Position numbers and translations under genes: made by a program
Notes under the pieces: model-generated
The model's database searches: none
Told to the model about the DNA's origin: nothing
Seen by the model: only the letters and a program-made list of their open reading frames with translations
Source of the DNA: a virus
Virus record (IMG/VR): IMGVR_UViG_3300020583_000039
Location: 1-24,671 of that record
Direction: 5' to 3' (one strand)
DNA length: 24,671 bases
Shown here: one piece after another, positions 7,355 to 16,078 of the stretch
Position numbering within the stretch: the first letter of the stretch is position 1
Layout of the letters: each line of letters begins with the position of its first letter

Positions 7355-7749
7355 TGCCTGGCACGAATAACTTTGAGGCAATTGCCAACAATTTCAAGCC
7401 TGCACTCTCGCAGATTGTGAGGAAGGCAGCGCTGGATATTCAGGCACAAGCGCAACAAAATGCACCAGTAGACACCGGCTTTCTCAAGAACTCGATTTAC
7501 ACGGTTACATCTCAGGACAGCACCTACGGCAACGCAGGAACGCCTCCAGGCGATGCAACCATGTTGCCAGAAGTAGCGGCACCGGAAGACGAGACGACGG
7601 CATATGTGGCTGTAGGGGCAAGCTATGGCATCTATCAGGAAATGGGTACACGCTTCCAGCCTGCGCAACCGTTTCTTGGGCCTGCTGTAGAGACAGTATC
7701 GCAATCGTTTGACGCGATCATGCAGAAGTTAGAGAGCCTGTTGCAATGA
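7354..7749 (+). CDS. HK97 gp10-like neck/tail completion protein
   Basis: The 131-residue protein has the hallmark pattern of the HK97 gp10 family: an N-terminal helix with AALDIQAQAQQNAPVDTGFL, where the APVDTGxLxxSI motif (about 38-49) is the family signature, then a variable loop, and YQEMGTRFQPAQPFLGPA (about 92-109). These proteins help join tail to head. The start overlaps the preceding stop (TAATG), and its own stop overlaps the next gene, so the neck genes are translationally coupled. Confidence 0.88.
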   Translation: MPGTNNFEAIANNFKPALSQIVRKAALDIQAQAQQNAPVDTGFLKNSIYTVTSQDSTYGNAGTPPGDATMLPEVAAPEDETTAYVAVGASYGIYQEMGTRFQPAQPFLGPAVETVSQSFDAIMQKLESLLQ

Positions 7750-8168
7750 CAATGGAACTGTTTTCGGGCTATCAATGGCTCACAGGTGTGCTCACAGGAG
7801 ATGCGCTGCTCACTTCCTATGCGCCTGGTGGTGTGTGGCGTGCGCTGGCTCCTAATACGACCGCACCGCCATTTGTGATTATGTCATTCCAGAATGGATC
7901 AGACATCACGAACATGAATGAGTTTCGTTTGTTCGTGGAAGCAACGTATCAGGTTAAAGTGGTGGGACCAGCTAGCGCAACACCTAATCTTGTGTTGGCG
8001 GCGTCACGCATTGATACATTGCTTGGCCTAGCAAACGGGACCGTATCTAATGGCAATATTTTAGCTTGCTGGCGTGTCTCGCCGCTAGCAGTGGATTCTC
8101 TTGTGAATGGCGAGTTATGGAGCGATATTGGCGGTTTGTACCGCTTGCAGATAGAAAACACTAACTAG
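7746..8168 (+). CDS. Tail terminator (DUF3168-like tail completion protein)
   Basis: The 140-residue protein begins with a short helix (YQWLTGVLTGDALLTSYAPG), then GVWRALAP, PFVIMSFQNGSD, and alternating strands with YQVKVVG, as in DUF3168-type tail completion proteins that cap the tail tube and set its joining surface. It lies directly before the major tail protein, the usual place. The ATG at 7746 overlaps the previous stop by four bases; a second ATG at 7752 is possible and would shorten it by two residues. Confidence 0.8.
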   Translation: MTMELFSGYQWLTGVLTGDALLTSYAPGGVWRALAPNTTAPPFVIMSFQNGSDITNMNEFRLFVEATYQVKVVGPASATPNLVLAASRIDTLLGLANGTVSNGNILACWRVSPLAVDSLVNGELWSDIGGLYRLQIENTN

Positions 8169-8179
8169 GAGGCGGTATC

Positions 8180-9466
8180 ATGACATTCACGCCTGAGCGG
8201 AGTAGCGTTAATCAACGCGTACAAATCGGTGCAGAGTCAACGATTGGCACAGCAGTACCAGCAGGAAAGCTACTGGAGTGCTTTGATTGGGTCTTTGGAA
8301 TTAACGGGGATGTGGTGGATTACACGCCAACAGGCCACAAGTATGTGAACGTCCAGGAAGAGAACACAGAATGGACTGATATCACGCTTGGCGGTGAGAT
8401 GGATTATAACGGCCTGATCTATCCTGCTGGTGGTGTCTTTGGCGCGGTAACGCCTGCGGCACACGGTTCATCCTCAGTGGCTAAAGACTGGATTTATACG
8501 CCTCCTGTGTTTGGTAGTGTTGCACCGCAAACTTATACCTTGCAGCAAGGTGATAGCACACGAGCACACCAGACCGCGTACACGCTCTTTACTGATTTTG
8601 GGTACACGGTCACACGTAAGGATGCCAAACTCACCGGGAAAGCGATCACACAGCCAATCAGCGACGGTGTAACGCTTACATCTTCGCCAACAGCAGTAGC
8701 TCTTGCGCCAACGGTTGCCAAGCAGTACAACATCTATCTTGACTCGACAAGCGGCGCTCTGGGAACCACGCAACTGCTCAAAGTGTTGCAGGTTGTTTAT
8801 TCTTTCAGTGGCGTTTACGGTCCATTCTGGCCTATCAATCGCGCCAACATCGGGTACACCTCGCACGTTGATCTCGTGCCGAAGTCTGATATCAAGATCA
8901 AGCTGGAGGCAGACGCGGCAGGTATGGCGCTCCTCATCTACTTACAGCAAGGCACGACGTATTATCTGCGCGTGCAGGCTGTTGGCAGCGTGATTGACAA
9001 CAACCAAACACTGACCATTGGTGGTGGTGCGGTTTCTGGTAACTTCACTTTGACCTACAAGGGACAAACAACGGCTAATATTGCTTACAGTTCGTCTCTT
9101 ACGGCTGCTACGGTACAGACAGCCTTTCAGTTGCTCTCCACGGTAAGCACAAACTGCACCGTTTCTGGCTCCAATGGCGGTCCCTACACGTTCGCGTTTT
9201 CTGGTGCATTGGCATCAGATACAACAGCTATGACCGCTACGAATGTTTCGCTGACAGGTGGTACGCCAACGATCGTGGTCACTCAAACGCAAATCTACAA
9301 CACCTTCACTCACGACATGGCCATCAAGGTTGGCAAGCCTAGCACCTTCAGCGATGACTCAGGCATATTCGCTATCGAGTGGGCTGCGGTGATTGTGGAA
9401 GACCCTTCCTGGGGTAGTGGCAAGGCGCAAACCATGACACTCACCAATTTAATCACAGCACTTTAA
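8180..9466 (+). CDS. Major tail (tube) protein with inserted Ig-like domain
   Basis: The 428-residue protein has a strong ribosome site (AGGAGG, 8167-8172, 7 bases from ATG) as expected for an abundant tube subunit. Residues 1-275 and 372-428 look like one tube protein: GAESTIGTAVPAGKLLE near the start, GEMDYNGLIYP, a closing EWAAVIVEDPSWGSGKAQTM. Residues about 276-371 are an insertion (GNFTLTYKGQTTANIAYSSS ... NGGPYTFAFSG) of the kind that decorates many phage tail and capsid proteins and probably projects from the tube. It precedes the chaperone pair and the tape measure, which fixes its role. Confidence 0.85.
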   Translation: MTFTPERSSVNQRVQIGAESTIGTAVPAGKLLECFDWVFGINGDVVDYTPTGHKYVNVQEENTEWTDITLGGEMDYNGLIYPAGGVFGAVTPAAHGSSSVAKDWIYTPPVFGSVAPQTYTLQQGDSTRAHQTAYTLFTDFGYTVTRKDAKLTGKAITQPISDGVTLTSSPTAVALAPTVAKQYNIYLDSTSGALGTTQLLKVLQVVYSFSGVYGPFWPINRANIGYTSHVDLVPKSDIKIKLEADAAGMALLIYLQQGTTYYLRVQAVGSVIDNNQTLTIGGGAVSGNFTLTYKGQTTANIAYSSSLTAATVQTAFQLLSTVSTNCTVSGSNGGPYTFAFSGALASDTTAMTATNVSLTGGTPTIVVTQTQIYNTFTHDMAIKVGKPSTFSDDSGIFAIEWAAVIVEDPSWGSGKAQTMTLTNLITAL

Positions 9467-9475
9467 AGGATTTAT

Positions 9476-9796
9476 ATGTCAATCACTATTGCAAAAATCG
9501 CAGCTAACACTGCTACCTGCTCCTTTCAATGGGGGGAAGACACGGTAAACGTTGAATACTTTCCATCACAGGTCACGGAATCGACGCTGGCAGAAATGGA
9601 CAAGCTATCAAGCACGGTTAAAGGTGATCTTGCGAGCTTTAATGCGATCCTGCTCAAGCTAATCAAGTCCTGGGATGTGATGGAGGATGCAGAGAACATG
9701 TTTCCTGTTGACGCTGATCATCTGGCAATGTTGCCGCTCAAGTTTCGTATGGTGCTTGTGCGAACGATTGTGCAGGATATTCGCCCAAACGCCTGA
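9476..9796 (+). CDS. Tail assembly chaperone, short form (gpG-like)
   Basis: The 106-residue protein lies between the tail tube and tape measure genes, the position of lambda G. It is mostly a beta start (CSFQWGEDTVNVEYFPSQV) followed by helices (LAEMDKLSSTVKGDLASFN). Near its 3' end the slippery heptamer C CCA AAC is in the correct phase, and a hairpin follows at the optimal distance, so part of the ribosomes should shift to -1 and make a 183-residue longer form (9476-9790 joined to 9790-10026). Both forms coat the tape measure and recruit tube subunits during tail assembly in known phages. Confidence 0.85.
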   Translation: MSITIAKIAANTATCSFQWGEDTVNVEYFPSQVTESTLAEMDKLSSTVKGDLASFNAILLKLIKSWDVMEDAENMFPVDADHLAMLPLKFRMVLVRTIVQDIRPNA

Positions 9797-9841
9797 GCGC
9801 CGCAAAGAAAGAAGACGTGGAGCTGGTGGCTTTGCGGCGCT
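9784..9841 (+). promoter_or_regulatory. Programmed -1 ribosomal frameshift element
   Basis: The slippery site CCCAAAC (9784-9790) is in frame as C CCA AAC, fitting X XXY YYZ. After a 5-base spacer, AGCGCCGCAAAG (9796-9807) pairs perfectly with CTTTGCGGCGCT (9830-9841), a 12-bp stem with a 22-base loop. The zero frame stops at 9794-9796, just after the slip, and the -1 frame is open to 10026. All parts of a canonical stimulator are present. Confidence 0.9.
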
Positions 9842-10026
9842 GGCTAATCCTGGGAGGCGAGACGACGGAAACGGCGTGGTGTCCTGACTGGTACCCAATC
9901 ATACGCGCTGCAAGGTACCTACACACCACGCCTTGGGAACTGCTAGAACAATCTGTCTTCTGGCGAGATAAGGCACTCATAGCCAGTACGGCAGAAGATC
10001 AGGCGCGAAACTTTAAACCATCCTAA
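9790..10026 (+). CDS. Tail assembly chaperone, -1 frameshift extension (gpT-like)
   Basis: This frame has no ribosome site of its own; a GTG at 9817 exists but nothing supports it. Read after a -1 slip at CCCAAAC it continues the chaperone with CGC CTG AGC, giving ...RLSAAKKEDVELVALRRW and then LIRAARYLHTTPWELLEQS-like helices, 78 residues in total. WCPDWYPIIRAARYLH and TPWELLEQ resemble T-type chaperone extensions, which often carry a PWE motif. The stop lies 13 bases before the tape measure start. Confidence 0.85.
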   Translation, partial: RLSAAKKEDVELVALRRWLILGGETTETAWCPDWYPIIRAARYLHTTPWELLEQSVFWRDKALIASTAEDQARNFKPS

Positions 10027-10038
10027 TGAGGTAAAAAC

Positions 10039-12558
10039 TTGTCAATTACGGCCGCTCAACTTGTAGCAGAGGTATCCATTCAAGGAGCCGATCAGGCGAT
10101 TGGCGACTTGACGGAGATTGGCGCTGCCTCAAAAGATGTGCAATCTGGGTTTGACGCGAGCGGTGAAGCGGCTGATATGCTTGCCGGAGTGATAATTGAT
10201 TTAAGTAATCAGTTATTTGACTCCTTCGCCAACATGACAGACTCTATAGACAATGTACGGTTGGCTATAGACGACATGTCAAGCAACGCGACGACGGGCT
10301 TTGAAACGCTAAATGAGAGCATTTCTAGCATAAGTGGTCAGGCTGATGAAGCGGCTACTTCATTAGAGAACGTGGGGACGGCGGCAGAATCAGCGTCAAG
10401 TGGTGGTTTCGGTAGCCTCATGATGTCGGTCGGCATGACGTTTTTCAACTTCCAAATGCTCGCTGGTATCGTCAAAAATGTTGCTTCAGGCTTGCTTCAG
10501 CCTGCTATCAGCGCCGAAACCGTGACCACTGCATTGACGACGCTGGATGGATCGGCAAAAGCGGCTGGCCAGGAGATGGATAAGCTTAACGCCTTTGCCG
10601 CCAAGACGCCGTTTAAAACACTGGACATCGATCAGGCCGCTGAGAAGTTGCAAGGCTTCGGCATCCAGGCGAGCAATGTTATTCCTGATATCACGGCTAT
10701 TGGCGATGCTCTTGGGTCGGTTGGTAAGTCCTCACCTGCTGAAATGCAGGCAGTAGTTGATATTTTTGGCAAGATCAACACTGAGGGCAAAGTTTCAGCC
10801 ATGACCATGAATGAGCTTGCAGTACATGGCATCAATGGCTGGAAGGCGCTTGCAGACGCGACCGGCAAGACTATACCACAAGTTCAGGCAATGGTGAAAA
10901 GTGGTTTGTTACCAGCGAAGGACGCCATAGCCGATCTGACCAAAGGCATAGAGATGAATCCGCTTTATGCTGGTGGTATGGCGAAGGCTGCTGGTACGTT
11001 CACAGGTCTTCTCAGTACGCTTCAATCCAACTGGGATCAGGTCATAGCCGCATTTGGCACGCCAATCATCAAGGCGCTGGAAGGCTCGCTTAATAATCTA
11101 GGCAGCATTCTTGCGTCTCCTGCTTTTCAGGATTTTGCAGGCGCGGTTGGTCAAGGCATTGTTGGCGTTTTCCAGGGAATAGGCGGCGCTGTTCAGTATA
11201 TCGGCAACATCTTCAAGTCACTCAACCTGACAGACTTTCTAAGCCTCTGGCATTCCATCGGTGACGAAATCGGCTCAATTACCACCAAGTTTCAAGGTGC
11301 TGGCGATATTTTCAAAACGGTTGGCACTGACATGGACCCAATCGCCAACATCATTGGAGAGATTGCGCACGCAGGACTTGATACCGTTACGAATGTGCTG
11401 GCAGGCATCTCAGGCGCATTGATGGACATTGACAAGGCGGCATCTGGGAGCGGCTTTGGATCGCTTGGCAGTATGTTCAAGCAAGTCTCTGGCATTATAG
11501 GTGGTCAAGTTAGTGCCGATTTCAAAACATTCTCCGGTATCCTCAAGAGCCTGGGCGATTGGTGGAAGAATACAATGGCTCCTACCATCGCAAGCGTGAT
11601 GCCAAGCTTTGAGCGGCTTGGCTCGACCATCATGACCACTGTTGTACCTGCATTCGCGCAAATCTGGGCGGCTGGCCAGCAGGTAATGCGGCAAGTACTT
11701 CCCCCACTCACGCAAGCCTTTGAAACGATCGCGCCTGTGGTGGTCAGGGTTGGTGGCTTTCTCGCCAATCAACTAGGGGCTGCGCTCAAGTTCATCATGC
11801 CGTTTGCGGTCCAGGCTGCGCAGGCAATAGGCCAGTTTGCAGATCAGATCATCACGCGAGTTACACCGATTGTCAAAGAGTTGTGGGCAGGCATTCAAGG
11901 CTTCCTCGATTGGATCAAGCCCTATTGGCCTGAAATCTGGGGAGGCATCCAAACGACACTACTCTCTGTCTGGGACATCATCAAAGGCGCGGTACAAATC
12001 GCATGGAGCCTGATATCAGGCATCATCAAGGTTGGTCTTGATCTGCTCTCAGGCAACTGGAAACAGGCATGGAAGGATGTTCAGGATACATTCTCAGGTG
12101 TGTGGGATGGCATCAAGAGCATCGCTGAGGGTGTCTGGGCAGGTATCTCAGGCGCGGTCAAGGGTGGCATCAATGACATTATTAACCTAATCAATGGATT
12201 TATTGGCTTCATCGACGGGATACAAATTCACATACCTGCAATAGGAGTAGGACCGGTGCATACTCCTGCGCTGGATTGGAATGGCGTAGGTATACCAAAG
12301 ATACCATTGCTCGCAAAAGGTGGAACAGTGACACAAGGTGGTTTCGGCGTCGTGGGCGATGATGGACCGGAAGGGCTATGGTTGCCGCAAGGTGCTCAGG
12401 TCGCTCCAAATAATCAGCTTAACGCGATGCTGGCAGGTGCGAGCAATGGCGGCAACAACCGACCGCTTATTTTACAGATAGATGGCAGGCAATTTGCACA
12501 AGCGTTCTTGCCAAGCCTTAGCAGTGAGATGCGGTATCGTCTCGGTACAAAATTCTAG
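10039..12558 (+). CDS. Tail tape measure protein
   Basis: At 839 residues this is the longest gene of the window and sets tail length; at roughly 1.5 angstrom per residue it predicts a tail of about 125 nm. The N-terminal 120 residues are coiled coil, residues about 123-153 are hydrophobic, and 160-335 match the tape measure domain (AAKTPFKTLDIDQAAEKLQG, MNELAVHGINGWKAL, GLLSTLQSNWDQVI). The C-terminal third has Trp-rich repeats (WDGIKSIAEGVWAGISGAVK) and ends with the usual GG...GDDGPEGLWLPQGA motif. It starts at TTG, with ATGAGGT 6 bases upstream; the ATG at 10026 is closed by TAA two codons later. Confidence 0.95.
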   Translation: MSITAAQLVAEVSIQGADQAIGDLTEIGAASKDVQSGFDASGEAADMLAGVIIDLSNQLFDSFANMTDSIDNVRLAIDDMSSNATTGFETLNESISSISGQADEAATSLENVGTAAESASSGGFGSLMMSVGMTFFNFQMLAGIVKNVASGLLQPAISAETVTTALTTLDGSAKAAGQEMDKLNAFAAKTPFKTLDIDQAAEKLQGFGIQASNVIPDITAIGDALGSVGKSSPAEMQAVVDIFGKINTEGKVSAMTMNELAVHGINGWKALADATGKTIPQVQAMVKSGLLPAKDAIADLTKGIEMNPLYAGGMAKAAGTFTGLLSTLQSNWDQVIAAFGTPIIKALEGSLNNLGSILASPAFQDFAGAVGQGIVGVFQGIGGAVQYIGNIFKSLNLTDFLSLWHSIGDEIGSITTKFQGAGDIFKTVGTDMDPIANIIGEIAHAGLDTVTNVLAGISGALMDIDKAASGSGFGSLGSMFKQVSGIIGGQVSADFKTFSGILKSLGDWWKNTMAPTIASVMPSFERLGSTIMTTVVPAFAQIWAAGQQVMRQVLPPLTQAFETIAPVVVRVGGFLANQLGAALKFIMPFAVQAAQAIGQFADQIITRVTPIVKELWAGIQGFLDWIKPYWPEIWGGIQTTLLSVWDIIKGAVQIAWSLISGIIKVGLDLLSGNWKQAWKDVQDTFSGVWDGIKSIAEGVWAGISGAVKGGINDIINLINGFIGFIDGIQIHIPAIGVGPVHTPALDWNGVGIPKIPLLAKGGTVTQGGFGVVGDDGPEGLWLPQGAQVAPNNQLNAMLAGASNGGNNRPLILQIDGRQFAQAFLPSLSSEMRYRLGTKF

Positions 12559-12567
12559 GAGGATGGC

Positions 12568-13068
12568 ATGGCTTTATATCCGAAACTGCCACAGGATGCA
12601 GGCGGCATTCCGGTTGGCGGTCTGTGGTTGCCAAATGGCGCATGGTACGCGCTCCAAGCCACGACTGCAACCACCACTGATAGCAATAGCCGCGCTTCGG
12701 CTGGCCTTGCTGTGGGCTGGTTCGCCTCAAATGTTTATGCTCATGCGAGTAGCCCTGTAACATCAAACGGAAATAGCGGAGATTTAGCCGTTGACTCGTT
12801 CTCAGAGCTTGCCGTTGACATCAACATCACTGCCATCTCAGGCACGTCTCCAACTATTCAATTTATTGTGGAGCGCAAAGGCAATGACAGCAATTACTAC
12901 GCAATCTATACAGGCACGAGCCTGAACACTAATCAGGCGCTCTCTATTTCGCTGGGTGCAGGTATGGGCCAATCAGTATCTTTCGGATCGGTAGCGCGTC
13001 TACGATGGGTTCTTGGTGGTACGTCTCCAAGCTTCACTTTTTCGGCTAGCATAATCGGCAAGTCGTGA
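12568..13068 (+). CDS. Distal tail-tip protein, beta-sandwich, unknown
   Basis: This 166-residue protein has a strong start (AGGAGG 12557-12562, 5 bases spacer). It is Ser/Thr/Gly-rich and strand-like throughout, ending QSVSFGSVARLRWVLGGTSP. The slot directly after the tape measure usually holds the distal tail (Dit) protein, but I see no Dit signature, so I call it a tail-tip protein from position only. It could also be an adhesion domain protein paired with the next gene. Confidence 0.6.
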   Translation: MALYPKLPQDAGGIPVGGLWLPNGAWYALQATTATTTDSNSRASAGLAVGWFASNVYAHASSPVTSNGNSGDLAVDSFSELAVDINITAISGTSPTIQFIVERKGNDSNYYAIYTGTSLNTNQALSISLGAGMGQSVSFGSVARLRWVLGGTSPSFTFSASIIGKS

Positions 13069-13094
13069 ACGATGGAAAGAGTTAGGGAATCGAT

Positions 13095-14060
13095 ATGAGT
13101 ATTGCATTTTCCACGTATGCAACTGATGCAACAACTGCCAGCCCCATTCGCGGCGTTCCTAATGCGATCTCGCCAGGCAGCGACGGCAACAACTGGACAC
13201 AGATAAGCGGCAATCAGACCGCCTCGTATGTCAGCAATCAGATCGTGCTCACCTATGGCTCCAACAGCAATCTCGGTGTGTGGACCTATGCAGGCCAATC
13301 ACAGGCCGATCAAGAGGTATTGGTCAACATCACGCAAGGTAATAGCACATCAGCCGTTGCAGGCGCGGTATTGCGCTGTGTGGACGCCAACCACTTCTAC
13401 TATGCTGATCTGGGCAATTCATCCGGCAACATCGAGATTGGCAAGTACATTTCTGGGACATTCACACAGTTGGCTTCAGCGCCTTTTGCCTCCGCTGCTG
13501 GCACAAAGTACGGTTTGAGATTTCAGGTTGTAGGGCAAACGCTCAGGGTACGCGTGTGGGACGCATCGACCACGGAGCCTATGAACTGGAGCGCTCAGGC
13601 CACAGATATAGTGCTCTTTACTGGCGGTTTCGGTATCTGCACAGCGCCAACCGGCACGCATAGCTGCTTCTACGATACGTTTAGCGCAACCAACGGCGTG
13701 TACATCTCATCTACGCCTATTGATCCAACCGTAGGAGTGGAGCAAGTTGGTTTGATTGCTACAGGCGCTAATGCCGATCTTGTACCAGCGCAAGACATTA
13801 GTGCCTATAACATGTGGTCGCTCCATATCAATACCATTGCCACAGGCGGCACAATCACGTTCCAGGGAAGCAATGACAACGTGAATTGGGTGTCTGCTTA
13901 CGGCTATTCAGCAGTTGACAAGACCACTGCCAGTAGTGCCACGGCAACAGGATTGTGGGCGGGACCGCGCCTTTATCGCTACTTCAGAGCGCGTCAAACG
14001 GTATGGACAAGTGGAGCAAGTGCGGCAACGCTTGAATTGTATTATCGAGGGATTGTGTAA
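13095..14060 (+). CDS. Tail-associated adhesion protein: lectin-like plus beta-sandwich domain
   Basis: The first 200 of 321 residues resemble a concanavalin/LamG-like jelly roll: repeated strands, a conserved HFYYADLG near 98-105, RFQVVGQTLRVRVWD near 142-156, and SCFYDTFSATNGVY near 190-203. The last 100 residues form a second beta domain with TFQGSNDNVNWVSAYGY, a motif frequent in phage fibre and decoration domains. Such pairs bind saccharides on the host surface. The ribosome site AGGGA is 6 bases upstream of the ATG. Its stop is immediately followed by the ATG of the hub gene. Confidence 0.6.
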   Translation: MSIAFSTYATDATTASPIRGVPNAISPGSDGNNWTQISGNQTASYVSNQIVLTYGSNSNLGVWTYAGQSQADQEVLVNITQGNSTSAVAGAVLRCVDANHFYYADLGNSSGNIEIGKYISGTFTQLASAPFASAAGTKYGLRFQVVGQTLRVRVWDASTTEPMNWSAQATDIVLFTGGFGICTAPTGTHSCFYDTFSATNGVYISSTPIDPTVGVEQVGLIATGANADLVPAQDISAYNMWSLHINTIATGGTITFQGSNDNVNWVSAYGYSAVDKTTASSATATGLWAGPRLYRYFRARQTVWTSGASAATLELYYRGIV

Positions 14061-15671
14061 ATGGTACTTTACGCCACGCGTGCGCTGATGGGAGCAATCC
14101 CGATCAACATAACCACATCCTATATGGTACTCATTAACGGTACTCCAGTCTTCATTGAGGCTGGATCACTGACCTTTAACGACACTATCGGGAAGCGTGC
14201 GCAAGCGAGTTTTACCATTAAGTCTCCTGATACCTTGACACACTATCAGCAATATCAGCAAGTAACTATCTATGATGCCAACAACACGCTGGTCTTTAGT
14301 GGCTTCATCACCAATCCGCAAGAGCAGAAGCCAGGCTTTCAACCAAGCTTGGAGCACAAGATCACCTGTACAGATAATCACTATCTGGCAGACAAACGCA
14401 TTATTGCCAAATCGTATATCAACCGCACGCGAGCATCCATCGTGCAAGATATCGCTTCGTCAATCCTGGCACAAGAAGGCATAACAGTTGGCGCGATTGT
14501 AGATGAAGCTACAAACATTGCCACGCTCTATCCAAGCACGTCGCTCTATCCAAGCACAGCACTCTTTCCACAAGGCAATAACGCGGTTGGTGTGATTAAC
14601 GCAACCTTCGCCTACTGCACTGTAGCGGCTGCGCTGGATGCGCTCACCAAAGACGCCAACTTAGCAGGCATCCCGTACTACTGGACCATCGATCAATTCC
14701 GTCAATTGTGGTGGGTACCCTATACCTACGTGAGCAATAGCACAGTGGTGGATGGCACGCTGCTGGATCAGGTGACAAATCCTCCAACGGTAGCGCGGCA
14801 AAATCCAGCGTATCGCAATCAACAGTACATCATTGGGGGTATGGCGCAAACAGCCCAGCAAACAGAGACGAAGCTTGGAGACGGCAATGCAACTTCCTGG
14901 GCAATGGGCTTTGAATTGGCGAGCGCTCCAATGATTAGTACAAATCTGAATGGAGCAGGCTATGTAGCGCAATCAGTTGGTGTGAAGGGTACAACCGGCT
15001 CAGCATTCTATTGGGCCGCAGGCGATCCGGTGATTGCGCAAGATAGTAGTGGCACGAAGTTGCGCGGTCCAACTGGCACCATTGACTTACTTCAGGTCGT
15101 GTACGTTGGTCAGTATCCAACGGTCGCGCTCGCCAATAATAGTGCGCAGATTAGCGATCAAGCGGTGCTTGATGCCTCCTCTGGCATTGTTGAGGCAGTA
15201 GCGATAGACGCGACAATCACAACGCTCTCTGATGCCTTCAGCAAGGCTACGGGCCTGCTCACGCGCTACGGCACACAAGGCATACAACTTCAATGGAGCC
15301 AGAGAGGCAATGCGGCAGGCTATGCACCAGGCCAGTTGATCACGGTCAATTTACCTGATCACGCACTCACGAATGTACAGATGCTCATTGAGGAAGTGCA
15401 GGCCAGCGATCAGCAAGACGGCTTCAATCTCTGGTACATGATCAAGGCGATTGTGGGAGCCTATGACATTACATGGCAGGACTTTTTTGGACCAATCGTA
15501 ACTGCTCAACAAGCGTCAAACAGCATCACGGTTGGTACAAGCCAGTCATTGACGCTGCTCACGCCATTCAGCGTAGCGCTTTCGCTCAATGCCACATTGA
15601 ATGTGAGCGTTCATGCTTGCCCATTGCCAGGCGCAACGTTGTTCCCAAGCACCACGCTTTATCCTTGCTGA
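14061..15671 (+). CDS. Tail hub / Tal-like baseplate protein
   Basis: The 536-residue protein has the overall plan of siphovirus tail hub proteins: an N-terminal barrel-like region (VFIEAGSLTFNDTIGKRAQA, near 30-49), a Phe-Ser-Gly-Phe strand (LVFSGFITNPQEQ), a mid helical and Trp-rich region (YYWTIDQFRQLWWVPYTY), and a C-terminal part ending in a beta-rich tail. It would sit at the distal end of the tube and contact the host. An unusual repeat, TLYPSTSLYPSTALFP, occurs at 155-170, and ATLFPSTTLYPC closes the protein. The start follows the previous stop directly. Confidence 0.75.
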   Translation: MVLYATRALMGAIPINITTSYMVLINGTPVFIEAGSLTFNDTIGKRAQASFTIKSPDTLTHYQQYQQVTIYDANNTLVFSGFITNPQEQKPGFQPSLEHKITCTDNHYLADKRIIAKSYINRTRASIVQDIASSILAQEGITVGAIVDEATNIATLYPSTSLYPSTALFPQGNNAVGVINATFAYCTVAAALDALTKDANLAGIPYYWTIDQFRQLWWVPYTYVSNSTVVDGTLLDQVTNPPTVARQNPAYRNQQYIIGGMAQTAQQTETKLGDGNATSWAMGFELASAPMISTNLNGAGYVAQSVGVKGTTGSAFYWAAGDPVIAQDSSGTKLRGPTGTIDLLQVVYVGQYPTVALANNSAQISDQAVLDASSGIVEAVAIDATITTLSDAFSKATGLLTRYGTQGIQLQWSQRGNAAGYAPGQLITVNLPDHALTNVQMLIEEVQASDQQDGFNLWYMIKAIVGAYDITWQDFFGPIVTAQQASNSITVGTSQSLTLLTPFSVALSLNATLNVSVHACPLPGATLFPSTTLYPC

Positions 15672-15684
15672 TGAGGTTTTATAT

Positions 15685-16068
15685 ATGACTGTGATACAAA
15701 AAACAAATGGCTGGCTCAACCTGATACGCGATAGCAGCTCAGGTGCGGTAAATCCAAAGATCACGTATGTGGCGCTAGGAACAGGCACAACGACGCCTGC
15801 CATAACAGACACGCAATTGCAAGCAGAGGTCTTTCGCAAGGCTGTTACAAGCTATAGCGTTGGTGGCACAGGCGAAATACTGATTTCTCTTTACCTTGGG
15901 CCAACCGATGCCGTTGGTGTGGATATTGAAGAAGTTGGCTTTTTCGCTGGAAGTTCTGCCACGTCTGCGCTCAACTCTGGGACACTTATAGCGCATGGCT
16001 TGTGGTCGCACAACAGTAAGACCAATGTGGAAAGTATCGTTTTTCAACTTGATGAAATAGTAAGTTAG
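15685..16068 (+). CDS. Tail fibre / baseplate wedge-like protein
   Basis: The chosen ATG at 15685 has ATGAGGT (15671-15677) 7 bases upstream; an in-frame ATG at 15613 lies inside the hub gene and is unlikely. The 127-residue product reads NGWLNLIRDSSSGA, then KITYVALGTGTTTPAITDTQ and LQAEVFRKAVTSY. The LGTGTTTPA...RKAV pattern is typical of the base domain that attaches phage tail fibres to the baseplate. The next gene has a matching short fibre pattern, so the two may form one fibre. Confidence 0.65.
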   Translation: MTVIQKTNGWLNLIRDSSSGAVNPKITYVALGTGTTTPAITDTQLQAEVFRKAVTSYSVGGTGEILISLYLGPTDAVGVDIEEVGFFAGSSATSALNSGTLIAHGLWSHNSKTNVESIVFQLDEIVS

Positions 16069-16078
16069 GAAAAATACA

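Noticed and set aside
7186-7704. 172-residue minus-strand frame
   Set aside because: It overlaps the head closure and HK97 gp10-like genes, both well supported; the translation is Cys/Arg-rich and unlike a real protein.
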